A stretch of DNA of 64,000 bases from Oxytricha trifallax (Eukaryota > Ciliophora > Spirotrichea > Sporadotrichida > Oxytrichidae), in assembly GCA_000711775.1 (NCBI GenBank), contig ARYC01001321.1, positions 1-64,000 of the forward strand, given 5' to 3'. The stretch's first letter is position 1. Every line of letters begins with the position of its first letter. The translations under genes and the position numbers were made by a program. This document shows positions 12,746 to 24,864 of the stretch, piece by piece. The notes under the pieces are model-generated. The model was not told the origin of the DNA. It ran no database searches and saw only the letters and a list, made by a program, of their open reading frames with translations.

Positions 12746-13318
12746 CGAACATAAAATTTTGAAATATGGTCCTTAACCCTTGACTCTTCGTTGCAAAAAC
12801 CATTGACAAGATTAGATTATTTCCTTGAACTAATGTTAGCATGAACAATATTTGAATAAAAGCATCTGATAAAAGATTAATTATGGGGAAACATTCATTA
12901 AGATATAATTAGCATTCCTATAATGTTTAACCTTGTGAACTTGTAATGGCCAGGAACTCTTAAACTTAAAAAATTAAGCTGGATAAGAAATTATAGCTTC
13001 CACAGCAAAATCCAATACCATAAAAAAATGGTTCATAAATTTAAATGGTTGCAAACAAATTCTTATATTTTAAGATTCATATTTAAAGAATGATTAAAAG
13101 TTATTGATGAAAAATTTACCTGCGGATAATTTATATCGTTCGTACCGACTTTTGAAGCTTGTGTAGTGAAAGTTACAGCGACCCTATATTGAAGACATTA
13201 AAAAAATCATTAGTGTGCAATACCTTAAAGATGTCTATTATTGACATTTATGAAATGAATTGTGGAGAATCGTTAAAAAAAGGCGAGTTTTTTAGTTAAG
13301 AAAGTTAATAAGTTTAGA

Positions 13319-13420
13319 TTTTGCTCTATTTTTCTGTGATTTTGCTCTATTTTAGAGTCTATAAAAGTAGAACAGCTATATGTTGGGATTTTGCTATATT
13401 TTAGAGTCTATTAAGGTCGA
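13319..13420. repeat. Short tandem duplication beside a TBE end
   Basis: GATTTTGCTCTATTTTAGAG with following bases occurs at about 13339-13375, and a close copy lies at 13388-13420, just outside the TBE left end. Probably a local duplication. Confidence 0.5.
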
Positions 13421-13568
13421 ACATCAATCAAAACTCCCAAAACCCTTTAATTATATGTTTTTGTGATTTGATTTGTAGGGTATAGTTGGGGTCTTATTGG
13501 GGTAAGTAGAGAAAACGTATGTTTTATGTGAACTTAATGTATATTTATTGATTATTAGTTTATTTAAT

Positions 13569-15572
13569 TCAAACAAATTTTATCTGCTTGTCTTTGTTAT
13601 ATCTCTTGAATCTTGCTCTCTCTCTAGTGTTAAAAGTATATTATCTAATGATTGTCAAGGATATTGGGGAGCTCTCACAATTATTATATCTATTATATAT
13701 TTTATTTTCTAGCATACATTCTTTCCTTGATATGATTCTATGCCAAACTTATTGATTATTTTTCATGCTTAGTACGAAAGTATGACATACTTTCCCTCTC
13801 GCACTCGAAGATAATTGCAGCAACCGCTCAAACATATCACTAAACAGAGTCATTCGTCCACTTCTCTCTTATTGGGAAGTATCTGGAGTTCCTAGAACCT
13901 TTTCTAAAGTCACTACTATCTCTTGTCTTATTGCTCTGTTGAATTCTATATATACAAGTTCTAAAGGACAGAGATTTAGCATTGCATTATCTGTCTTCAT
14001 ATCTCTATGAAAATACCCTAGATTATTAAGCTCTTTCACAACCTTAGTCATTTCTGTGAGTATCTCATTTAAATCATCAGGATATATATTATAGTAGAGA
14101 TACTCTCTGAGAGTCAAACTTCTTGAGTCTAAATGCAATAAAATCATGGCCAAGAATAACTCCGTCGAGCTTAGAAAGGTTCTTGCATTATCTTTCCTAA
14201 GCCTCTCTCAGTACTATGTATTCGTTTGCAAACTCATTTTAATATTGCTCGTTCTTAATGAGATACTCATATGGACATACCTTGTAAGTGAATTCATCAA
14301 CAACTATAAGTTTTACTTTGTTAGGTACATCAATATTTAAATAATTCTCAATACAGCTGCTTATGTCAACTGCATTTAATGCAGGTATATACATTTTTCC
14401 CTCTTATAAGCATGCTATATACATACCATTGAGTAAAATTTATTTGAATTTCCAGAAATTATTTAATAATCAGAAATTTATACACGCTATTTTATTAATA
14501 AATTGATTTAAATATATTAAAATGGCACGTATCTCAAAATCTATAAAATTTCGAGATACCTGCCAAATAAATCGAATTAATTAATCAGGTTACTAATATT
14601 TGTTTTAATATGAAATTATGTTTTCAATTATTTAAACTTCATAAAATAATTATTATATAAATAAATATTAATAAATTTTATAATACAAACAATGCTGATT
14701 ATTTTTAAATCTTTATGTTTAAACTATATTACATTTTAATAAAATGATTATGTAAAAAATAATTATTTTATGAAGTTTAAATAATTGAAAACATAATTTC
14801 ATATTAAAACAAATATTAGTAACCTGATTAATTAATTCGATTTATTTGGCAGGTATCTCGAAATTTTATAGATTTTGAGATACGCGCCATTTTAATATAT
14901 TTAAATCAATTTATTAATAAAATAGCGTGTATAAATTTCTGATTATTAAATAATTTCTGGAAATTCAAATAAATTATACTTATTAGCTAATTCGTTCATT
15001 GACTCCAATCGCTTCTATCTCTTAATTCTCTCCTACTGTTCTCTTTATGACCCAAGTGAGTTATTTTTTCTTTTTGCAGGTCCAAGATTTTAAATTTCCT
15101 CATCTTTAATTAGGAATTCGCTTAAATGAGGCTTCTGCATATGCCTCTTTTCTTTGGGTGAGTGAGTATAAGACTTCATGCATGTTCTGTACTAATATCT
15201 ACCATATACTTTATCATGCTTGAAGTAGATCTTAGCCCTACCAGAGTGTACCTCTTTAATGTGTCTCTTTAAGCTAGACTCAGTTGAGAAGAAATTTTAG
15301 CAGTCTTCACATTAAAATGTTTTAATTTTTTCTATTGGTTGCTGTTCCTTATCTTCCTCAACCAATTCAACTTATATTTAAACTCCTATCTCTGCACTCT
15401 ACTTCTTGTAATAAACTTAAATTTTAAAGACCTCAGCTTCAAAAAAATCTATAGCTCTTAGTTCAACCTCTCTTTCAATATAAATTACTTCTGGTTTCTT
15501 GGAAGAGCCAAAGTTGAGCAATGATTAACCTGTTCCAAGAGAAACTGCCTTACGATTTAAGGTAGCCGCCAT
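13569..15572 (-). pseudogene. TBE 57-kDa zinc-finger/kinase gene, interrupted
   Basis: The start ATG is at 15572-15570, giving MAATLNRKAVSLGTGQSLLN. A C2H2 finger, CEDCQNFFSTESSLKRHIKE, lies near 15250-15310, and a decayed second finger follows. After the 14438-14975 insertion the kinase N-lobe region continues. A later frame gives FHRDMKTDNAML and YIEFN in place of DFG (about 13910-14000), and the frame stays open to TGA 13571-13569. There are several frame changes plus the insertion, so this is a pseudogene. The kinase activation motif is E/DFN in all TBE copies here, so loss of the DFG glycine is a family trait. Confidence 0.8.
14438..14975. mobile_element. Palindromic element 3, inside a TBE gene
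   Basis: Left arm 14438 to about 14660 and right arm about 14760-14975 are near-perfect reverse complements, separated by about 100 bases. The element interrupts the zinc-finger/kinase gene of TBE copy 2, so it arrived later than the TBE. It lacks the G-run ends of elements 1 and 2. No coding capacity. Target duplication is not clear (TA at most). Confidence 0.8.
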
Positions 15573-15935
15573 GTTTAAATTCAAATTAAAATTTTTATTT
15601 TAATGCTCTAAATAACCTCTCTGGTTATAGTTATACTGTAAAGGAGTTGACACTGCAGCAATAATAGTTGAATATAAGGTGTTAAAAGCCGTATTAGTAC
15701 TTAGTTTATAACTATATCTTTTCTAATTTCATTTTTAATATTTTTAATTTTGGTTTTAACATTGAAAAATAATAGGTTGGTACTGTACCAATTAGGTTTT
15801 GAACTAGATTTGAACTTTTCCATTAAAACTTCACTTAATTAAAAGGAGGTACTAATTAAGTTTTGATACTATTAAATTGGTACCGATTAAAATTAAACGA
15901 ATTTAGACCATTACTAATTAAATTTAAAGAAATTT

Positions 15936-17290
15936 AGTTCTAATTCAATGAGTATGCATGATATCAGTTTAAATTCGTCGAATGACGTCAAAAAAGATCA
16001 GAAACTACGACTAACCTTCAATTGACCAGTTAAGCTGTCACTTAGTCACTGCCCTCATGGTCTTTGTGACTATGGTGACCATGACAACTGAGGCTACGGC
16101 ACCAAATCTTGAAAATACATGATTAATGTGGAAAAAATCGATTGAGGTAAAAAAAAAAGCAGAGTTCACTTGCACATTTAGACAAAACAGTAACGTGGTC
16201 AATTGGTTATTTCACTCGTTCTCCTCGTTACTATGGTAATAATGACCATTGACTACGTGACTTTAACTTGAAAATACATGATTTCAGTGTTAATTCGTTA
16301 AATGACATAAAATAAAGTATTGACCACCAGTACACCTATACTCACCAATTAGATGGTCACGTAGTAATGGCTAAGTGGTACTTATGACCATGATGATTAT
16401 GAAAAGCACCAATGTGATCAAAGTATCAACTCTTTAAAATGAATAAATTAAGTTATCATTCATCGAATGAGGTCAAATTAGAGCTGTTACCAAGACCACC
16501 CTTCAACTAACTTGTTACGTGTTCATTTAGTCACTGTCCTCGGGGTATTCGTTACATTAACTGCGAACAAGGTAACCACGTGACGATCATTTTAAAATGT
16601 GCGATTTCAGTTATAATTTGTCGAATGACGTCTAAAAAGATCAGTGACCACGACCACCCTCTCAAATAAACAAATACGTGGTCACGGTAGTCACTGCCCT
16701 CGTGTTCCTTGTGACCATGACCACGGTGACCAAATGGCCATCACTTTCAAATGCACGGTTTCAATTTTAATTTGTCGAATGACATAAAAAAGGAACAATG
16801 ACCACGAACACTTCTCAACTATCCAGTTAAGTGGCCACGTGGTCACTTTTCTTGTGATTCTTTTGATCATTGTGACCATAGCTATGACCACGGTTATCAC
16901 AGTACCATGATTTTAGAATGCGCGATTTCAAATTATATATGTCGAATAACGTCTTAAAAGAGCAGTAACCACGACCACCTCTACAAAAAGCAAAAATCGT
17001 GGTCACGTAATCTTTGCCATCGTGGTCCTTGTGACCATTACCGTGAACATGACCACAGTGACCAAGTCACCATCCTTTTAAATGCGCGATTTCAATTAAA
17101 TTTGTCGAATGATGTCAAAAAAGAGCAGTTACAACGACCACCCCTTAACAAATCTGTTAGGTGGTCCTGTATTAATTCCCTCGTGGTACTCGTGACCATG
17201 ACCACAGTGACCAAGTCACCATCCTTTTAAATGCGCGATTTCAATTAAATTTGTCGAATGACGTCAAAATAGAGCAGTTACTACGACCAC
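15936..17290. repeat. Satellite array, about 150-167 bp period
   Basis: The core GTCGAATGA occurs at about 15976, 16462, 16620, 16774, 16941, 17104 and 17253 (with decayed copies between), giving steps of 149-167 bases and about eight to nine units. Each unit carries many GTGACC/GGTCAC half-sites, for example ACCATGACCACGGTGACC, and can fold. It is GC-richer than its surroundings and non-coding: frames do not persist between units. A single unit is also present at 7500-7655. Confidence 0.85.
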
Positions 17291-17750
17291 CATTCGGGAT
17301 CCTAAAATACACTATAACCTATTTAAATTGTAATTTCACTATAACTCTTTCTCATTTACCAAACTCAAGCTTATTGTTAATTTCTTAATTTAATCTTTAT
17401 GATTTATGAACTATTTGTCTTTGATTTTAAAAATAATTTTGACAAAGCGAATTTAATTATATAATAATTTTTTTAAATTAAAAATCTTTTGAAAGTATAA
17501 GATCCGAAAGATATTTTTTGATAATTTCTACAAATTTATTTATAGACTTCTTAACCATATTTGATTGGTTAGATTATTATTTATATAATTTTTACATTAT
17601 GATTTATGAATTTGATTTATAAATTCCATTTTAATTTTTCCTGAATTTCAAAATTCATCTTGGTACGAATATTTTTTTAAGCTTAATTAATAATATTTAA
17701 ACAAACATTAATAATATACTTTTTAGTAATTTTTGGTTTTGTATGCTGTG

Positions 17751-19119
17751 ATACCCGTTATCTTTATTTTTCGCGTAATAAGAGCCTTAACCCAAAAGTC
17801 ACATTATCAATTTAACAGCCGCCTTTTGCTAAACGTTTAAGCTGGTCCCTTCAAGATGGATCTTCAGAAATACAATCTAGTGCTTGAATTTACATTCTGG
17901 CGGAAATCTTACCATTTCAGTATTTAACAAATCAAAGCAAAAAGTAGGGTATCAATGCATTATAATGGCCAATAAATAATATTCCTCTTTCCAGAATTTT
18001 ATAACTCTTGAAATAACTTAGTTAATGCTAAACTGGCATTTGCTTTTTTCATACAATAAATCACAGTATTTAGTGCTTATAAGTGAAATGGACAACTTTA
18101 TTTTATCTGAAAAACACTTGGTATTGTGCAAAAATTTTCAACAAAAAATCGAAAAAAATGTCTACTACTCACAGTTTTATAAGCATTCAACAACTAGAAT
18201 TCCTAAAGTATACGAACTTCTCAGTTTAATGGAATATAGAAGTAATAATTTCACTTAAAAGTTCAAGTGTGGACGAGAGCACTGCTAAGACAGAAAGTCT
18301 ATGAATTTTTAAGCATTGGAGTGCCTCATGAATTCTCAGTAATTATACTAAAAAGATTTATAACTTCCAGGAAATTTGAATGCGTTTACTGCAAATAGTT
18401 AATGCAGCTCCATTTTAACTAAGTAGTTCATTTATTATTATAAAGGAAAAAAGATTCGGCAACAGTTAGGTAGAGAACACAGCCTTTTAAGACAATATAA
18501 TATACGCTAATAACCAAGAGATAGAACTGTATAAAGAATTTTGAGGATACTTCATAGGAAGTGGGAAATTAAATAAGCATGCTTTTATTGTCTTCTTCAA
18601 AAAAGAAACTTGTCTTTCTCTGATTCAACAATTCCTTAAGTACTTTATAGAGATTCAAAAAGAGTCTAGATCGCATTCTGATATTTACTTTCCCAAAGTT
18701 TCTATTAAATTTCTTGAAGAATAAAATTGATGGATTCCTATGGAAATCAACAACTTTTTAATGTTATAAATTTGACAAGAATAATCAACACAACTCCGAA
18801 TGAAGAAGAAACATCATTAAAACCTTGTAGAAAACATAAAATTAGCAAGGCTACACTTAACCCTCTATTAAAATGTTGAAATCAAAACACAGAATCTCAG
18901 AAGTAGTTTAAAATTCACATACCGCTAAACCTAATAATTCTAAACCTTCAGATCGAAAAGAAGTTTAGATTGCATTTCGATGGTATTAATAATTAATTCT
19001 TCAAGATGATTGAGATTTAATACTCCCAGTATCACATCTAAATCAATTGGTCAATTGTAGTTGATGGTGGAGTACTTCAATATTGGGAGGCGAATACATA
19101 AATTATTGCACGACAATGA
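17751..19119 (+). pseudogene. Unknown protein gene, several frame changes
   Basis: After TGA near 17748 one frame stays open into the 18200s. It reads TFKLVPSRWIFRNTIQCLNL, then MLNWHLLFSYNKSQYLVLIS (from 18025), and later RIPKVYELLSLMEYRSNNF. Protein-like sequence then moves to a second frame (VYEFLSIGVPHEFSVIILKR; FECVYCKQLMQLHF, 18278-18430) and a third frame (GYFIGSGKLNKHAFIVFFKK, about 18545-18720). It ends in a block from ATG 18730 with one in-frame TGA, closing at 19117-19119. No domain is recognised. Either this is a decayed germline-limited gene or several MDSs with unseen junctions. Confidence 0.5.
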
Positions 19120-19860
19120 CATAAATAATAATACTAACGCATTTAAAAAATGCTATACGGTTTTAAGAATCTTAGTTATTAAGAGAGCTGCACTAATTGT
19201 TTTAAATCATAAATAAATAAATAACATGGTTTAGTTTAAATAGTACTTATGTCTATATAAATTCTGAATCAATTTAATTATTGTCCATATTTTTTTAATA
19301 TTTTTTTATAATTATTGAAATTTTATAATATTCTATAAATAAATATAAAATTAAAAAAATTTAATTCATATTCAAATTTTCTAAATTAAACAAATAAAGC
19401 AAGATATTTATAATTAGGTTATTTTTTTTAATATTTATCTTGTTTAACGATCAAATTAGTGTGTTTAGTTAGATTCACGACATCATTTTAAATCTTCACT
19501 TTAAATCATACTTATTATTGTAATACGGGGTTTCAATTTACTCATTAGATCATATTTGTAAATTTATAATTTTTACAACATGTAAAATGTTTTGACAATT
19601 ATATAGTGATATTTTTACCACTATTTAATTATTGTAAATTTTAGGAGCTGAAGTCAAAGTTATTGTATTAAGTTTTGATAAAAAAGCTATTAATTATAGA
19701 AATGTTTCACCGAATATGTAGTTTTTATTTAAATTTTATCCAAAAATTAAATAATATTATTTCAAATAAAATATCTTTAATTATTAAAAATATTTAATTA
19801 TCGAATTAATAGTTTCAATATTTAGAAGCAGCTATACATTTTTAAACAAACCTTAGAGAT
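19120..19860. other. AT-rich, nothing seen
   Basis: AT-rich DNA with no supported gene. Confidence 0.4.
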
Positions 19861-19873
19861 ATTCTATTTTGAA

Positions 19874-20120
19874 TGAAATTACTGAGGTTAAGCATTATGA
19901 AGAGGATTACAAGAAAGCAAAAGGAAATGGAGAATATTTTGGAAGATCATGCATAATTATAAAAGCACTTTGATTTTTCATAGGATTGATCTTTGAATGA
20001 GAATCAGTCATTCCCAAGTTTTACAGATTTATTACTTTTGTGTTTTTTAAAAAGCAAATTATTCTTAACATAAATTAGATATTTATATAAATTTCGATAG
20101 AAGAGTTCGTCTTTAAAATG
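19874..20120 (+). CDS. Weak unknown coding block
   Basis: From about 19874 a frame reads MKLLRLSIMKRITRKQKEME and NILEDHAQLQKHFDFSQD. After one TGA it goes on in the same frame with SLNENQSFPSFTDLLLLCFL to TGA near 20120. It is lysine- and glutamine-rich. No family; could be chance. Confidence 0.25.
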
Positions 20121-20929
20121 AACTAATAATAATTAATTTACGAGAGTTAATCTATATTACAAATTATAATTCTTAATTAAAGATTTCGAAAATTCTACCT
20201 TATAACGATTAATCTCATTTTTTTCAATTTTTTAATTTCATCTCTTTATCAATATTATAAATTAAAATATTCATGAATGTTTGTTTTTCTATACCTGTAA
20301 ATGATAAATTTAAACAGAAAGATGTAAATTATGTTTATTACTCATTAATTTTAGAGTGAATTGAGATAAATTCTTCTTTAATTTTAATGTTTGATATATT
20401 CCTTAATATCAATTATTCTCACAATAGATATAGTTTAAAGTTTTTCAAGAAGGATGATGCAAATAAATTAATACGGTCATTTAATTTACAAAAAGCTAAT
20501 ATCATCTAAAAATGTAAGATTAATGCTGATGAAAGTGTAAAACTAGTCTTAAGTTAGAAGAAAAAGACATTATAATTGATGTTTTTACTATAATTATTTA
20601 GCAGAGATAATGGAACAAATTATAACTAAAATTAAATTTCATGAAGAGGATATATAGTTAACTAATGATAAATTTAAATTTAATATAATTTTAATTAATT
20701 CTTTTCCCTTTACTCTACAATTAATCGAAAAGCCAATACATCAAATTATTCGATTTAAGTTATCTAAGAAATTATTAAAGTTGATTTTTGTAATTATATG
20801 ATAAATTCCATATTAAAAAGCTCAAGCATGAAGTCATGAATATAATTTACATTTTTTTTTATAATTAATTATAAACTTATCAATGGTTAAACAAAATTGC
20901 AAAATAATCCATTAAAGGTTGCTATTCGA

Positions 20930-21300
20930 AATAAATAATCAAAAGAAAAAGAAGAGAACAGTATAGATATAAATTAATTGAGTAGTTGAAAGCAGCAAAG
21001 AACTATAAAAAGCGATCATATTGAAATGGAAAAGCTAGAAAGAATTAGTATATAGACGTGTCAAACACTATTTATTACATTAAAATATATTGTAATTAGA
21101 AATTTTCTCTTAAATATAAAATATTCCTTTCATAATAAACACAATGTGATATTTTAGAATGAATTCTACTCTCAAGATGTGATAGATCTATTTCAGAAGT
21201 AAGCTAGTTTATTGGCTCGAGAGTTAAAATTTTAATTAATACAACTATCTTATATTCATGAAAAATTTTAATATAATAAAAGTAATGCAGAAATTAGATG
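20930..21300 (+). CDS. Weak unknown coding blocks
   Basis: Two protein-like stretches on the plus strand: KQQRTIKSDHIEMEKLERIS (about 20993-21050) and EFYSQDVIDLFQKQASLLAR (about 21161-21230). They are in different frames, so there is a junction or frameshift between them. No domain is recognised. Confidence 0.3.
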
Positions 21301-21394
21301 TACAACGTAACATTGTTTTAATTTTAACTATGAGCAATTAAATTACTACGCTAGCTTATATCCAATAAAGGTCCATCATAATAGAATATTATAG

Positions 21395-22773
21395 TCTTTA
21401 TAATATAATTCCCTTGTTCAGCTTGTCAGATAGCTTCTTTTGAACAAAGCTATATGCTTCAATTAGCTTTCTCAAATGGTCTCAAACAGGAGCTATCACT
21501 ACATTCTCAAATTAGTAAAACGACAAGATAACTTTGACATAGCAATTTTTAGGGATCATGTACTTTTTAAAACAATGTCATGAATTTAAGCTCCATTCTC
21601 AATGTATTATGCCAGTATTTTTAAGCTTCAACCACATGATGTTTACAACCTCCTAGCATCCATGCTTCTATATGTACTTCAATGTCAATCTTCTGAAAGC
21701 TCTTTAAAATGAGGCATATTGAAATCTACCCTTTTGCTCTTTTTTATTAAATCTTTTCGTCCATTTATCAAATTCTACAAGGATCGAATCGTTGTTTTTT
21801 TATCTAGGGGAGACAGTAATCTTCTATAAATATTATAATTGCTGAAACTTACTATTAAATCTGATGAAGATAATCAAATTCTGCTTTGATCTGAATTTCT
21901 ATAAGAGCACCCTAAAGACATGTCTTTTTACCATTGTTTCCCTACATTATAATATAATATTAAATTATTTGAAATTAACTTGCAGATTTGAACATTATTT
22001 CTGATAAGTTAATTTGAATCCTGAGTAGATTCATGAGTCCCTTGCTGAAATTCGTGAATTTAAGCCACACAATTTATTGATCAGATATTAATTTTTAAAA
22101 GTCTTTCTTAAATTTGGTAAAAAAATTAAAATTTACAAGTAATATTCTATAGGATATAAATCATAAAAGCTAAGTTTTTAGTAAAATCTCACTTTTCTAC
22201 AAATATTTGAGTAATCTATCACTTTTCTTATAAATCACTTGTAGAAATTTCTTAGGATAATTTTATAGAATAGTATTGAGTAGTCTTAATGGGAAAGTTT
22301 GAGATATTAAATAAAAGGTTTTATGAACTTACAATAATTTTGAAGTCTCATTTACCATTGGGTAATGTAAAGTTATTTTTCACCATTGAAAATCTTATAA
22401 TTAAACTTCCTTTAGATTGAATAGAGCTGAGAAGCAGAGAAATAGTTGTATGGTTGCTTATTATTGAGAAGGAGGACCCTACTCTCAAGTGAAAGACATT
22501 TCTGCTTCTCTTATATTTAATGGCATGAAATGTTGAGTTGAAAATATTCAAGAAGAGATTCATCTCAAGAAGACTTGACTCTTGCGCTAATTTTTGGATG
22601 CAGTTGTTTATTGGGATTAATTTTTTCGAACCTTCTATAAATATACTCAAAGAGTTATGGGTATAGTTTTGTAGATGGAAAACATCTTGGTTTTCTTGAA
22701 TTATGGAGTCAGACCATACCTCAAGACTTCTCTTTAGATCTTAAATTTTTCTTAATCTTTCTAAAATTAATCA
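21395..22773 (-). pseudogene. Unknown protein gene, frame changes
   Basis: The minus-strand frame opens after TGA near 22774, reads RLRKIQDLKRSLEVWSDSII, NSLSIFIEGSKKLIPINNCI and FHAIKYKRSRNVFHLRVGSS, and meets TGA at 22350-22348. The same frame is open again below it. Farther down are NDSILVEFDKWTKRFNKKEQ (about 21760), then in another frame KIDIEVHIEAWMLGGCKHHV (about 21690-21630), then DHLRKLIEAYSFVQKKLSDK (about 21470-21410). The composition strongly suggests real coding sequence over 1.4 kb, but with frame changes and TGAs. No domain is recognised. It could be a dead gene or MDSs with unresolved junctions. Confidence 0.5.
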
Positions 22774-22779
22774 TCTATT

Positions 22780-23700
22780 AAATTAACTAGATTTTTTGTA
22801 TATTATTAAAAGATAATTAACGCTTTATTTAAAGTATTATGATTATAATATATAAAGAAGACCATTTGGATTGTAATTCTATTAATAAAATTATGGTATA
22901 AATGTAAAATTGTTTTAAAATAGACAACACATATTTTAGTCTAGAAACTTGCAATAGTTATTTTAATATTTAAGATTTTTAAATTTCATATAAGCTTACT
23001 TATTTCCTTGAAGATGCTTAATGTTATAAATTAATAGGTTTCATAGAATATGAATTATCAGTAATAAGCAATCACTGTTATTTATTAATTATATTAGATT
23101 ACATTTCTTTAACTATAATCAGTCTCTTGATAATATAGAAGCAATATTCAATATATTTAAGTTTGGATTTTAAAATTATTATAGTTTGAAGTTGAATTCA
23201 CTGTCAATTTGTGGGTAACAAAAATTACTCAGTAGCAAATTAATCTTGAATAAAAGTATAAAAAAGATAATCAAATGAGCATTAAAGCGATGATATTAAT
23301 GCATTACTTAATTAAAATAATAGGTACAAGCAGATCATTGATTTAAATGCTCTACTTTTTGGAATTATTGAAGTTCAAGTACTCTTCATATTTTAAAAAT
23401 TAACTTTGCTACTCGCATTTCCTATAAATATTAGAGGCTAATTTTTCACATTAATTGCTTTGAATGAAAATTATAATGATTGTATTGAATATAATCGAGT
23501 TTATAATATATCAAATTAGCTAAATAAATATTTTCAAAATTTATCCTCATTTATTCTCTAATAAGCTAAAAATAAATATCTTTGAAGGAATAGGTTAAAA
23601 AGATATCAGATTATTTGATTTAAGCATAAAAAATTTTCTCGGACTTGATAATATAAATTTAAGATTATTTTTCGAAACTAGACATATTTGTTTAAAACAA
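22780..23700. other. AT-rich, nothing seen
   Basis: AT-rich DNA leading up to palindromic element 2. No supported gene. Confidence 0.4.
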
Positions 23701-23711
23701 ATAAAATTTTT

Positions 23712-24345
23712 GGGGGGGGGTAACACCTGAACCAGTAACTTTTTTTCATATTTCTACCCTTCTTAAATTCCTGTAATTACATAACTAAGGCCAATTAAGG
23801 GCCAATAAATCTTAATTCATACTAATATTTACCCTAGACTACTCTCTCGGGTCGAAATGATCGAGTTTATATATAAATTTATCATATAAATATTCAGTTT
23901 TTTTAAAGATTTCTTTTCAAAATATTTTTTTATTTTATTCTTGATTTTTAATTAATATAAGTAGAAGACAATTCAATTCAATCCTTTTGAGGTATGCATA
24001 AAAAGAGAGGGTGGTTTACCTTTTCCATAATAAAATATACCATCTACCCTCTCTTTTTATGCATACCTCAAAAGGATTGAATTGAATTGTCTTCTACTTA
24101 TATTAATTAAAAATCAAGAATAAAATAAAAAAATATTTTGAAAAGAAATCTTTAAAAAAACTGAATATTTATATGATAAATTTATATATAAACTCGATCA
24201 TTTCGACCCGAGAGAGTAGTCTAGGGAAATTAGATAATGAATTAAGATTTATTGGCCCTTAATTGGCCTTAGTTATGTAATTACAGGAATTTAAGAAGGG
24301 TAGAAATATGAAAAAAAGTTACTGGTTCAGGTGTTGCCCCCCCCC
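23712..24345. mobile_element. Palindromic element 2 with G-run ends and 8-bp duplication
   Basis: Left arm 23712-24010 and right arm about 24043-24345 are almost perfect reverse complements around a loop of about 30 bases. The ends are G9 and C9. AAATTTTT stands directly outside on both sides (23704-23711 and 24346-24353), a perfect 8-base duplication. The arms begin with a motif close to AACACCTGAACCAGTAAC. The arm sequence differs from element 1, but the design (G-run, long palindrome, 8-base duplication) is the same. A decayed single arm of this type lies at 56115-56295. Confidence 0.85.
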
Positions 24346-24359
24346 AAATTTTTAAATAT

Positions 24360-24860
24360 CATTTATTAAAATATATAAATGTAATATCATTAATTTGCCT
24401 TGAGATAAAGCAAGTAAATGATATAGTCTTTGGACATTTAATATCTAAGATAATAGGTGTTCTTGCATTATCTTTAGTTTTATACCCTTATTTCAACTAC
24501 CTCAAAAGACTAGAGTAAGAGGATAGTTTGTAAATAATTAATTTAACTTCTTATAAGAAGTTATTTAAAATTGAGTTTTAAAAGAATAATAAACAAAATG
24601 CATCTTATAAATTATAAACATTTAAATAGATAATTGGAACTTCAAAAGTTAAAATTAAGAAAATCACTTAATTCAGAGTTAATAATTTAACAAATAACTA
24701 AATAGGTATTTAGTTACTTAACATTGAATAAAAAGCTTTATTAAAATAGTTTATACAGTCAATAATATTAATGATTTTATATTGAGCATTATATATACTT
24801 TGAAGATGTGAATTATTTCAATAATTTACCAAAAATCCAATATTTTATTTTCAAAGTGAA
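24360..24860. other. AT-rich, nothing seen
   Basis: AT-rich DNA without a supported gene. Confidence 0.4.
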
Positions 24861-24864
24861 AATT

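Larger units (their letters stand above)
13429..15935 (-). mobile_element. TBE transposon, truncated (copy 2)
   Basis: The end at 13429 reads CAAAACTCCCAAAACCC, a slightly decayed C4A4 terminus, preceded by AAT (13426-13428). Only the zinc-finger/kinase gene (minus) and the start of the spacer are present. At about 15935 the sequence passes into the satellite array, and the 22-kDa and transposase genes are missing. A 538-bp palindromic element (14438-14975) interrupts the kinase gene. This is a dead, partly lost copy. Confidence 0.85.

Noticed and set aside
16691-16900. Minus-strand frame in the satellite
   Set aside because: The frame does not persist between repeat units.
15936-17290. CRISPR array
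   Set aside because: Units are about 160 bases long and diverged, with no short identical repeats and unique spacers.
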